In this document: piece by piece, positions 8,097 through 15,335 of the stretch
Layout of the letters: each line of letters opens with the position of its first letter
How positions within the stretch are numbered: position 1 is the stretch's first letter
DNA from: an uncultured Bacilli bacterium
Lineage (GTDB): Bacteria > Bacillota_I > Bacilli_A > RF39 > UBA660
Direction: 5' to 3'
Length of the DNA stretch: 16,111 nt
Assembly (NCBI GenBank): GCA_934167935.1
Contig: CAKPMH010000025.1
Location: 1-16,111, forward strand
Made by a program: the position numbers and the translations under genes
Notes under the pieces: model-generated
The model's database searches: none
What the model saw: the letters and a program-made list of their open reading frames with translations, nothing else
Told to the model about the DNA's origin: nothing

Positions 8097-9399
8097 TACT
8101 GTATTTCCTTTCAAACTTAAAATTAAATAAAAACCATGTTATTAATATTATACTAATAATATATACTAAAGTATCTATTCTAACTAATGAGTTAAATATT
8201 TTTTCACTTCTAAATTGATCTATTAACGTTAAACTAATCAAGCCATAAAATATTAAGTATTTATAATTAGAATCCTTTGCTTTATAATACAAATATGAAT
8301 ATATAATTCCAAATAATATTTGAAATCCTACTATTCCATACAATCCAAAATCTTGAAAATATGTTTTTATTCCTGTAAATACATTACTTTTTAGTCCATT
8401 TCCAAAATCTAACCACTCACTTTGATATATATTATAATAATCTATTATGTGGAATTTATACAAAATTTGTTGAATTCCTACAAATGTATTTTCTCCAAAA
8501 TGCTTTGAAACTACCTGTTTATTATATTCATTTTCTAAATATTCATCAAACCCTGGTATTGGTGATCCTAAATAAAAAGTCATATAGTTAACAAAACTAT
8601 TTTGAGTAGATTGTCCTATAGCTCCTAGTAACATATAGAATAGCGGTAATACAATAATCAATATCATTAGACCTATTCTAACAAATTTTAATAAATTTAT
8701 TTTTCTCTTTCTCCTATATATTATCATAAAAAATATAAATGCTGCTACTATAAACCTCATTATAGCAGATCTTCCTCCTAAAAGCATAGATAATAGAATA
8801 GAAATAATAATAGGCATTATAAATTTAAAATTTGATTTTAATTTATAATTAAAGCATAAATTATTTATATATATATATAAGAAAATTATTCCTATTACTA
8901 TTGACACTCTATACATTTGTGTATATATAAAATTTATCTGTTCTATATTATCACTATCATTATACATAACAGAATTTAGTTTATAGGCATTTATAACCTT
9001 GCTTAATCCCTTAGTATTTGTTATTTTACACATATCTGTATATATTAAAAAAAATGTTATTATCAAAAATGCTACACATATTATTATCTTTAAATTAGTA
9101 ACATTTATAAATTTTATATCTTTTTTTTCGCTTTTATTATTTTTACATATAATTTTTTTTACTATAAATTCTCCAATTCCAACGCATATCATTGAAATAA
9201 CTATATAAATAGCTGTCTGTTGATGAAGTTCAACATAGTTCCATGATCCATCAATTTTATATGATATAAATGCTGCTAAAGTAGATAGAATAAATATTAT
9301 ACATGACAAAAAAGACACAGATAATACATCTTTTTTAAAAATATAATAATATGTAATAGCTAAACAAGCTAATATTATAATTAAATATATATACCACAT
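8089..9399 (-). CDS. wzy: Wzy-type oligosaccharide repeat-unit polymerase (436 aa)
   Basis: Integral membrane protein expected to join flipped repeat units on the outer face of the membrane. It has about 11 to 12 hydrophobic helices and a hydrophilic outer loop near residues 265-330. The motif LLGGRSAIMRF (206-216) is typical of O-antigen and capsule polymerases of the oligosaccharide repeat unit polymerase type. The ATG at 9399 sits one base after the stop of the upstream GT2 gene, with AAGGAAAA at proper spacing. It is strongly AT-rich (8701-8760 has 14/60 G+C). An O-antigen-ligase-type enzyme is a less likely alternative, since no lipid A system is expected in this cell type. Confidence 0.87.
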   Translation of the reverse strand: MWYIYLIIILACLAITYYYIFKKDVLSVSFLSCIIFILSTLAAFISYKIDGSWNYVELHQQTAIYIVISMICVGIGEFIVKKIICKNNKSEKKDIKFINVTNLKIIICVAFLIITFFLIYTDMCKITNTKGLSKVINAYKLNSVMYNDSDNIEQINFIYTQMYRVSIVIGIIFLYIYINNLCFNYKLKSNFKFIMPIIISILLSMLLGGRSAIMRFIVAAFIFFMIIYRRKRKINLLKFVRIGLMILIIVLPLFYMLLGAIGQSTQNSFVNYMTFYLGSPIPGFDEYLENEYNKQVVSKHFGENTFVGIQQILYKFHIIDYYNIYQSEWLDFGNGLKSNVFTGIKTYFQDFGLYGIVGFQILFGIIYSYLYYKAKDSNYKYLIFYGLISLTLIDQFRSEKIFNSLVRIDTLVYIISIILITWFLFNFKFERKYSNE

Positions 9400-9400
9400 T

Positions 9401-10123
9401 TTATTTTTCCTTATCTTTCTTATATTTTAATATTTCTTTAGTATAATTTATTCTATTAGATATCATATTTTTTATTGGTAAATGCTTAAAGCTAGATGTA
9501 TTTTCTTCATGTCTTCTATATTTCATCAATTTTTCATTTAAAAAATATGTTTTTCCATTTAATTCTGCAACCATTCCTATCCATTGGTCATGTAAATATA
9601 CGTTGTCAGGTATTGGTAATATTTCTTTTATTAATTCTCTTTTAAACGCTATACAACAACCATGATACGAATTTTTTATTAAGTTTCTAATTATTCCTGT
9701 TTTTACTTTTCTATGTTGTGCAAAAGATTCAAATAATACATTATTATTTGAATCTACAACAATAGCATCATGTTGAATTAATATATAATCATTATTAATA
9801 AAACATTCATATACTTTTTCTACTTTATTTTCAAACCATATATCATCTTGATCTGATAAGAATATGTAATCTCCTGTTGTATTTGCTATCGCATTTGCAA
9901 AATTTTTCTTTAAACCTTTTTGTGGTCCTTTAATTATTTTTATTCTTCCATCATCAACGCTTTTTATAATATCTAATGTTTTATCTGTCGATCCATCATC
10001 AGATATTATCAGTTCATCATTTTCTTGGAGATTATTTAATATTGTATCTATTTGTTCTTTTATATATTTTTCTCCATTATATGTTGCCATAGCTACAGAA
10101 ATTTTCTTTTTCCTATTTTCCAT
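9401..10123 (-). CDS. GT2 family glycosyltransferase, SDQDD type (240 aa)
   Basis: Cytoplasmic inverting GT-A enzyme of family GT2. Seen are the N-terminal VAMATYNGEKYIKEQ (10-24), nucleotide-binding ISDDGSTD (40-47), the metal-binding LSDQDDIW (89-96), the acceptor-side HDQW (178-181) and YRRHE (202-206). This subgroup includes many rhamnosyltransferases of cell-wall and O-antigen loci, but the donor is not certain. At 240 residues it is shorter than its cousin at 14367-15335, lacking that protein's C-terminal tail. The start overlaps the upstream radical SAM gene by 11 bp and has AAAAGGAAA before it. The 12 codons for its ATYNGEKYIKEQ stretch differ from those of the other SDQDD gene at a single silent base. 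Confidence 0.88.
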   Translation of the reverse strand: MENRKKKISVAMATYNGEKYIKEQIDTILNNLQENDELIISDDGSTDKTLDIIKSVDDGRIKIIKGPQKGLKKNFANAIANTTGDYIFLSDQDDIWFENKVEKVYECFINNDYILIQHDAIVVDSNNNVLFESFAQHRKVKTGIIRNLIKNSYHGCCIAFKRELIKEILPIPDNVYLHDQWIGMVAELNGKTYFLNEKLMKYRRHEENTSSFKHLPIKNMISNRINYTKEILKYKKDKEK

Positions 10124-11606
10124 TTTTTATATTTTTTCCTTTTCTTTTCAATAATTTAGGAGCTATATTTTTGAATCCTTTAATATTTCTTATAAATTCA
10201 TCTTTATTAGTTATTGATTGTTTTAACTTGTAAAAAATATATTTAGGTCTTAAATAGTATTTTTTTCTTGCATAATCACAAAAATCTACTAGTTCTTCAG
10301 ATGTTATATCGTCTATATGCAATACGCAATTGTCTGTTCCATCTTCTTTTAAGTATTCTGAATATTTTTTATCTTCTAAATATCCTTGTTGAACTGCATA
10401 ATTGTATGCTTCTGTTCCAGGATATGGATGTAATACATAGAACTGTGCTGTATCTGTATTTAGCTTTATTGCAAATTTTAATGTATTTTCCATAGTTTCT
10501 CTTGTTTCGCCTTTTGTTCCTACCATATAGCATGCATGTACTAATAATTTAGCTTTTTTTGCATTTTTAACATATTCTTCTATTTGTTTAAGTGTTGTTC
10601 CTTTTTTCATATTATTAAGCATTTCTTGATTTCCATTTTCAATTCCAGCTATCAACAATTTACAACCTGCTTTTTTCATTAAAACCATTGTCTCATAATC
10701 AAGATTAACTCTAGCATTGCATAACCATTTTATTTTTTTATTTAATCCTTTTTCTATTAATAATTCACATATTTCTTTAACTCTTTTTTTATCTATTGTA
10801 AATGTATCATCTTCAATTACTACTTCTTTTACTTCTGGCATTTCTTTTACTATATATTCAAATTCTTTAACTACATTTTCTGCGCTTCTAGCTCTGTAAT
10901 TATGTCCATGAATAATTTGTGGATATACACAGAAATAGCATCTACACATACATCCTCTTCCAGTGAATATTTGTATTTCTGGATATTCTGAAGCTGCAAA
11001 AAAGTAATCTTTTGGATTTAAATATTCTTTTATTAATTCTGATGCGAAAGGAATATCATCCAAATTCTCTATTGGTGGCATTGCTGTATTTCTTACAATT
11101 TTTCCATCTTCATTTCTAAATAATAAACCTTTTACATTCGTTAAATCTTCATTATTATCAATACATTTAGCTAAATCTCTTATTATGTAATCGAATTCTC
11201 CACATGCAATACCATTTACTCTACTATCTAATTCAAGTGTTTCTGTTGGTAATGCTGTTGGATGCGTTCCTACTAGAACAACAAAAGCTTGAGGATATTT
11301 TTCTTTTAAATCTCCTCCAAATTTAACATCATTATATATTGATGGTGTACTGGTATCTATTACTATTAAATCAAATTTTACATTCTTACTTTCTATCCAT
11401 TCAAATGCTTTTTCATGACTCATTCTTTTTGCTGGCGCATCTAGGAAGTATATGTTGTAACCTTCTTTTTTGCAAACTCCTGCTGAATATAATAGCCATA
11501 GTGGATAATATATGACTCCACTATTAGTTATCATTGGGCTTCTTGCCTCTCTTGAAAATTTTCCATATTCCGCCTTAAAAGGTGGATTAACAAATAATAT
11601 ATTCAT
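10113..11606 (-). CDS. B12-binding-type radical SAM protein, HpnJ-like (497 aa)
   Basis: Radical S-adenosylmethionine enzyme with the BchE/HpnJ-type layout. An N-terminal cobalamin-binding-like domain (about 1-190: LFVNPPF, IDTSTPSIYNDVKFGGDLKEKYP, VLVGTHPTALP) precedes the radical SAM barrel with C219-x3-C223-x2-C226 in the GRGCMCRCYFC segment and an extra C221. Downstream are IEDDTFT (264-270), GIENGNQEML (321-330) and HPYPGT (393-398). The canonical cobalamin ligand motif DxHxxG is not visible. From memory, TSTPS...NDVK, TGRG, and HxYRxRSAENV closely match HpnJ, which acts on the sugar of a hopanoid head group. The start has AAAGGAGA upstream. It lies among glycosyltransferases, so a sugar or lipid-linked sugar is the likely substrate; the reaction is unknown. 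Its G+C (11221-11280, 23/60) exceeds that of the neighbouring polymerase. Confidence 0.85.
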   Translation of the reverse strand: MNILFVNPPFKAEYGKFSREARSPMITNSGVIYYPLWLLYSAGVCKKEGYNIYFLDAPAKRMSHEKAFEWIESKNVKFDLIVIDTSTPSIYNDVKFGGDLKEKYPQAFVVLVGTHPTALPTETLELDSRVNGIACGEFDYIIRDLAKCIDNNEDLTNVKGLLFRNEDGKIVRNTAMPPIENLDDIPFASELIKEYLNPKDYFFAASEYPEIQIFTGRGCMCRCYFCVYPQIIHGHNYRARSAENVVKEFEYIVKEMPEVKEVVIEDDTFTIDKKRVKEICELLIEKGLNKKIKWLCNARVNLDYETMVLMKKAGCKLLIAGIENGNQEMLNNMKKGTTLKQIEEYVKNAKKAKLLVHACYMVGTKGETRETMENTLKFAIKLNTDTAQFYVLHPYPGTEAYNYAVQQGYLEDKKYSEYLKEDGTDNCVLHIDDITSEELVDFCDYARKKYYLRPKYIFYKLKQSITNKDEFIRNIKGFKNIAPKLLKRKGKNIKNGK

Positions 11607-11608
11607 TT

Positions 11609-12403
11609 TTATCTCCTTTTATATTCTTTTAAAAATTTTTTATATTTTTTTAAGACATAATGTATGCCTATAAAATGTGTTATATTAGCTTTACTTATTA
11701 ATTTTTTCTTTGAAATTCTTTGGTAATAATGTACTATTTTTGCATCTCTTAAATGTACTATTTCTAAACCTTTAGATCTTATTCTCATACAATATTCAAC
11801 ATCTTCTGGCGAATAAAATATTTTTTCATCTAATTTTCCAATCTTTTTATATGTTTCATATTTCATCATCCAACAAGCTGATATAAGGTAATCACAGTTA
11901 AACTCATCTGTTACAACCTTTTCATCATAATTTTCTATTTTTTCTCCCTTTTGACTAATACTTTTTATAGGTGCTGCTTTATATAATTTTATTTTCCATG
12001 TTGGAAATTTTCTAAATGGAATTTGTTTTTCTCCATTTATGCCTCTCATTCCAGGGCCTACTAATCCAACATTTTTATTTTCATCTAAATACCTTGTCAT
12101 AATTGTCATTGCTTCTTCATTTATTATTGTATCTGAGTCCAATATGCATATGTAGTCTGTACTTTTTATCATTTCCAAGCATTTATTTCTACTAATTGTA
12201 GTCCCATAGTTTTTTTCTAATTTTATTAAATGAATTTTATTACTTTTAAACTCTTCTATTATTTTTACACTATTATCTTGCGAACCATTATCACAAATAT
12301 AAATATCAATATCAAAATTTTTAATATTTAATATCGACTCTAAACATTTTTTTAAATATCTTTCCGAATTATATGACAATATTACATAAGAAATTTTTTT
12401 CAT
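11609..12403 (-). CDS. GT2 family glycosyltransferase, WbbL-like (264 aa)
   Basis: Cytoplasmic GT-A enzyme. It begins ISYVILSYNS (4-13) and has DNGSQDNS (38-45), a DxD motif in LDSDT (88-92), and a C-terminal SPEDVEYCMRIRSKG (198-212) whose E200-D201 pair is the usual catalytic-base region, then H225 in KIVHYY. This pattern is that of WbbL-type enzymes, which often add rhamnose to undecaprenyl-pyrophosphate-GlcNAc. Encoded second in the operon, one base after the initiating transferase, it is well placed to add the second sugar; that step order is inference. Its ribosome binding site AAGGAGC lies within the last codons of the upstream gene, so the two are probably translated together. Confidence 0.88.
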   Translation of the reverse strand: MKKISYVILSYNSERYLKKCLESILNIKNFDIDIYICDNGSQDNSVKIIEEFKSNKIHLIKLEKNYGTTISRNKCLEMIKSTDYICILDSDTIINEEAMTIMTRYLDENKNVGLVGPGMRGINGEKQIPFRKFPTWKIKLYKAAPIKSISQKGEKIENYDEKVVTDEFNCDYLISACWMMKYETYKKIGKLDEKIFYSPEDVEYCMRIRSKGLEIVHLRDAKIVHYYQRISKKKLISKANITHFIGIHYVLKKYKKFLKEYKRR

Positions 12404-12404
12404 A

Positions 12405-13109
12405 TTATTTAGCTCCTTCTCTTTTTACTATTGATATTATTGTTTTAAAAAATATTTTTGTATCTAACCAAAAAGAAAAGTTTTTTGCATAATAATATTC
12501 TAGTTCAAGTCTTTCTTCATATGTAGTATTGCTTCTACCATTTACTCCCCAATATCCAGTTATCCCAGGTTTTACACTCTCATATAGTTTATGATTTCCG
12601 TTGTGAGCATCTAGTTCTCCCTCCACTAATGGTCTTGGGCCTATTAAACTCATATCTCCCTTTAGTACATTAATAAATTGAGGAAATTCGTCTAAACTAG
12701 TTTTTCTTAAAATTTTTCCTAATTTTGTTATTCTTGGATCATACTCTAATTTTTGATTCTTTTCAAATTCTATTCTTGCTTCTTCATTTTCCTCTAAATA
12801 TTTTTTCAATATTTTATCTGCCCCAATTATCATAGTTCTAAATTTATATATTCTAAAATACTTTCCATTTTTACCAACTCTTAATTGTTCATAAAATATA
12901 GGTCCTTTATTTTCCTTTGAAAATATACTAATTAAATATAAAACTATTGTTATTGGAATTAATAATACTATTCCTACTAGTCCACCTATTATATCTATTA
13001 TTCTTTTTATAAATCTATAAACAATTTTTCTATTTTCCATTTCTATTGTTTCTTCTTTTTTTGGTTCAACTACTACTTCTGTTGTAACAACAGATTCATT
13101 GTTTACCAT
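12405..13109 (-). CDS. polyprenyl-phosphate sugar-phosphate transferase, initiating enzyme (234 aa)
   Basis: Membrane-bound phosphoglycosyltransferase (Bac_transf family) that transfers a hexose-1-phosphate from a UDP-sugar to undecaprenyl phosphate, starting repeat-unit synthesis. One hydrophobic segment (38-63) is followed by the cytoplasmic core: KFRTM (89-93), DPRITKLGKILRKTSLDEFPQ (124-144) with the catalytic D140-E141 pair, LKGDMSLIGPRPL (149-161) and PGITGYWGVNGR (181-192). It is the short form, lacking the N-terminal multi-helix domain of WcaJ/WbaP types. An acidic, Val-rich leader of about 24 residues is unusual and may not be folded. The start at 13109 has AAAGGGGG upstream. It is the first gene after the promoter. 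The sugar is not determinable; galactose or N-acetylhexosamine are common choices. Confidence 0.92.
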   Translation of the reverse strand: MVNNESVVTTEVVVEPKKEETIEMENRKIVYRFIKRIIDIIGGLVGIVLLIPITIVLYLISIFSKENKGPIFYEQLRVGKNGKYFRIYKFRTMIIGADKILKKYLEENEEARIEFEKNQKLEYDPRITKLGKILRKTSLDEFPQFINVLKGDMSLIGPRPLVEGELDAHNGNHKLYESVKPGITGYWGVNGRSNTTYEERLELEYYYAKNFSFWLDTKIFFKTIISIVKREGAK

Positions 13110-13163
13110 AATATTTGTCCCCCTTTAACATTATCGTTTATAATTAAACACATGCTACTATTA

Positions 13164-13192
13164 ATTATAACTTGTTTAATATTTTTTTGCAA
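13164..13192 (-). promoter_or_regulatory. main promoter of the polysaccharide operon
   Basis: On the minus strand TTGCAA (13187-13192) and TATAAT (13164-13169) are separated by exactly 17 bp, a good vegetative sigma factor arrangement. Transcription would start near 13157, giving a leader of about 48 nt before the sugar-phosphate transferase ATG. I see no attenuator or riboswitch in that leader. The -35 and -10 hexamers are identical to those before the VanZ-like gene. Confidence 0.75.
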
Positions 13193-13208
13193 TAAATTTT
13201 AAAATATT

Positions 13209-13237
13209 TTGCATTTTTTTATATTTTATTGTATAAT
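13209..13237 (+). promoter_or_regulatory. promoter of the LCP gene
   Basis: TTGCAT (13209-13214) and TATAAT (13232-13237) are spaced by 17 bp, with a predicted start near 13244 and a leader of about 28 nt. The -10 is perfect and the -35 weak. It is back to back with the operon promoter; the two -35 boxes are only about 16 bp apart, so the promoters could compete for polymerase or share a regulator. Confidence 0.7.
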
Positions 13238-13271
13238 AATCTCGATATTTATTTTTTAGGAGGTTTTTATT

Positions 13272-14333
13272 GTGAGTAGAAAAGAGAATAATGTAGAAAA
13301 TACTCGAAAAAGCAAAAGTGGTTTTAAAATATTTTTAAGAATATTACTTGCGCTTTTAATTATTATAGTAATATTTGTTTTATCTGCTTTAGGGGGTTCT
13401 TGGTGGTTTTTAAATAATAAACTAGATAAAGTCCAATATGTTAATATTCCTGAAGAAGATATAGAGGTAAACGAAGGTGTTGAAGAAAATTTAGAAGAAT
13501 ATAGAAATATTTTACTTTTAGGATTAGATTCAACTTCTTTTACCGGCTCAAGAAGTGATTGTATTATTTTAGTGACTATTAATAATCGCACAAAAAATGT
13601 AAAATTAACTTCTATTTATCGTGATAGTTATTTAGATATTAATAATTATGGACTAGATAAAATTACACATGCTTATGCATACGGTGGACCTGCTTTATCT
13701 ATGAGTAGTATTAATAAAAACTTAGATTTAAACATCAAAGAATTTGCTACTGTTAATTTTGATACTGTAGTTTCTGTTGTAGATGCTGTTGGTGGAGTTC
13801 AAATTCCAATTAATTCTGAAGAAGTAAAATATATTAATACTTATATAAAAGCTGTAAATACTCAACTAGGAAGAAACTCATCTTCTATTACTACTCCAGG
13901 TACTTATACTTTAGATGGTGTACAAGCTTTAGCATATTCAAGAATTCGTTATACTGATGGTGGAGATTATAAAAGAACTGAACGTATGAGAGATGTATTA
14001 ACTGCTGTATTTGCAAAAGCAAAAACTAAGAGTATTCCAGAACTTAATTCTTTATTAGATACATTATTACCTCATGTTTATACAAATATTAGTAAAGATG
14101 AAATTATTTCATTATTACCACAAGCTGCATCTTATAATGTAACAGATAGTATTGGATGGCCTTACGAGGTAAAAGGTATTACTTTAGATAGATGGTATGG
14201 TGTTCCTGTTACTTTAGAGCAAAATGTTAAAAAGTTACATGAGCAAGTATTTGGAGAAACTGATTATACTGTTTCAGATACCGTTAAATCTATTAGTAAT
14301 AAAATTATTAATAAAACTGGTTACAATAATTAG
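13272..14333 (+). CDS. LytR-CpsA-Psr (LCP) family wall-glycan transferase (353 aa, GTG start)
   Basis: Expected to transfer the finished glycan from its undecaprenyl carrier to peptidoglycan on the outer face of the membrane. A basic cytoplasmic N-terminus is followed by one membrane anchor (about 19-47) and the extracellular LCP domain. Conserved residues are visible: GSRSD (R94, D96), SIYRDS (R117, D118), and YSRIRYTDGGDYKRTERMRD (R224, R226, D232, R235, R238), which bind the pyrophosphate and metal. Length is usual for the family. The start is GTG, with a perfect AGGAGG 8 nt upstream (13258-13263). It is a single-gene unit divergent from the glycan operon, ending in a terminator. The neighbourhood suggests it handles this polymer, though LCP proteins can be redundant. 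Confidence 0.93.
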   Translation: MSRKENNVENTRKSKSGFKIFLRILLALLIIIVIFVLSALGGSWWFLNNKLDKVQYVNIPEEDIEVNEGVEENLEEYRNILLLGLDSTSFTGSRSDCIILVTINNRTKNVKLTSIYRDSYLDINNYGLDKITHAYAYGGPALSMSSINKNLDLNIKEFATVNFDTVVSVVDAVGGVQIPINSEEVKYINTYIKAVNTQLGRNSSSITTPGTYTLDGVQALAYSRIRYTDGGDYKRTERMRDVLTAVFAKAKTKSIPELNSLLDTLLPHVYTNISKDEIISLLPQAASYNVTDSIGWPYEVKGITLDRWYGVPVTLEQNVKKLHEQVFGETDYTVSDTVKSISNKIINKTGYNN

Positions 14334-14340
14334 TAAATAC

Positions 14341-14374
14341 AAAAATAGAGAAATTGTAAAATTTCTCTATTTTT
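14341..14374. terminator. bidirectional intrinsic terminator
   Basis: A perfect 15-bp stem (AAAAATAGAGAAATT at 14341-14355 and its complement at 14360-14374) closes a GTAA loop. It begins 7 nt after the LCP stop and its A/T-rich ends supply U runs in both directions. The right arm contains the stop codon (14367-14369) and last Lys codons of the convergent GT2 gene, so the same hairpin can end both transcripts. The stem is AT-rich, with 3 G-C pairs. Confidence 0.85.
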
Positions 14375-15335
14375 TATGTTTTAAATCAAATACTATTTTT
14401 ACTATCCAAGGTAAGTTCAACACCATAAAGTTTTTAATGTATTGTGAAAAACTTTCATATTTGTATAATCTAAAAAATATCCCCCATTGTCTAAAATTAA
14501 AGTTTTTCTTATTTTTTAACATTTTAAAATATTCTAATGCTTTTTTGTTTTGTTTTCTTAGTTTTTCGTCAAATATTTCTTCATGCATCACATATGTTTC
14601 AAATGTTCCTATCCTTGTATTTATAGATATATTTCTAACTTTTTCTAATTTACTTGCTGTTTTGCTTGCTTTTTTACTTCCTACTTGGTTTTTTCCATGT
14701 TGTCTATATAGAATATATGGTTCTTCTATATATCCTACTTTTCCATTTAATGCTATTACAAGTCCTAACCAATAATCATGTATCATATATTTTGAATTTG
14801 TAGGAAATGGTAATACTTTATCTATCCAATTTTTTCTTGATATAATTGTACATCCTGTCATGCAATTGTATAAATATTGAAGTCTATAGTCTTTTTGGTA
14901 TTTTTTTATTTTATGTATTAGATGCATATATCTATTGTAAGATTTATAAAGTGTGTTTAAATTTTCATCTACTACTTCTAAGTCTCCAAATACTAAATCT
15001 AGTTTTTCACTTTCTATTTTTTCTACAGATTTTTCTACCTTTTCTTTTTTCCATACATCATCTTGGTCTGATAACATGTATAAATTGCTTTCTACTTGTT
15101 TTAATAAGAATTCAAAGTTTTTTACATAACCTAAATTTTTTTCTTGATAAAATATTTTTATTTTTTCATTGTTTTCATACTCTTTTAGTACTTGTCTTGT
15201 TTTGTCTGTTGAACAATCGTCTGATATTATTATTTGTATATTTTCATATGTTTGATTTAATATACTTTCTACTTGTTCTTTTATGTATTTTTCTCCATTA
15301 TATGTTGCAAGTAATATATCTACTTTTGGGTTCAT
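14367..15335 (-). CDS. GT2 family glycosyltransferase, SDQDD type (322 aa)
   Basis: Cytoplasmic GT-A enzyme related to the GT2 at 9401-10123. It has ILLATYNGEKYIKEQ (7-21), ISDDCSTD (37-44), LSDQDDVW (88-95), HDYW (186-189) and YRQHG. A longer, basic C-terminal tail (about 210-322) with Tyr, Phe and Lys clusters may associate with the membrane. The subgroup contains rhamnosyltransferases of wall polysaccharides; the donor here is unproven. Its ATG overlaps the stop of the VanZ-like gene in an ATGA junction, so the two are probably translationally coupled. It is outside the main operon but could act on the same polymer or on another wall glycan. The 3' end runs into the shared terminator hairpin. 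Confidence 0.88.
   Translation of the reverse strand: MNPKVDILLATYNGEKYIKEQVESILNQTYENIQIIISDDCSTDKTRQVLKEYENNEKIKIFYQEKNLGYVKNFEFLLKQVESNLYMLSDQDDVWKKEKVEKSVEKIESEKLDLVFGDLEVVDENLNTLYKSYNRYMHLIHKIKKYQKDYRLQYLYNCMTGCTIISRKNWIDKVLPFPTNSKYMIHDYWLGLVIALNGKVGYIEEPYILYRQHGKNQVGSKKASKTASKLEKVRNISINTRIGTFETYVMHEEIFDEKLRKQNKKALEYFKMLKNKKNFNFRQWGIFFRLYKYESFSQYIKNFMVLNLPWIVKIVFDLKHKK

Noticed and set aside
10113..11606. Hopanoid biosynthesis locus, suggested by the HpnJ-like protein
   Set aside because: No squalene-hopene cyclase or other hpn gene is present and all neighbours are glycan assembly genes.
13136..13149. Operator at the short inverted repeat GTTTA-TAAT-TAAAC
   Set aside because: Five-base AT-rich arms are expected by chance in such sequence, and no regulator gene is adjacent.
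13256..13591. Leftward open frame of 111 codons opposite the LCP gene start
   Set aside because: It is antisense to the conserved membrane anchor and first LCP motif, with no start signals of its own.
14224..14775. Rightward open frame of 183 codons spanning the LCP 3' end and the terminator
   Set aside because: It is out of frame with the LCP gene, crosses the terminator hairpin and runs antisense to the GT2 gene.
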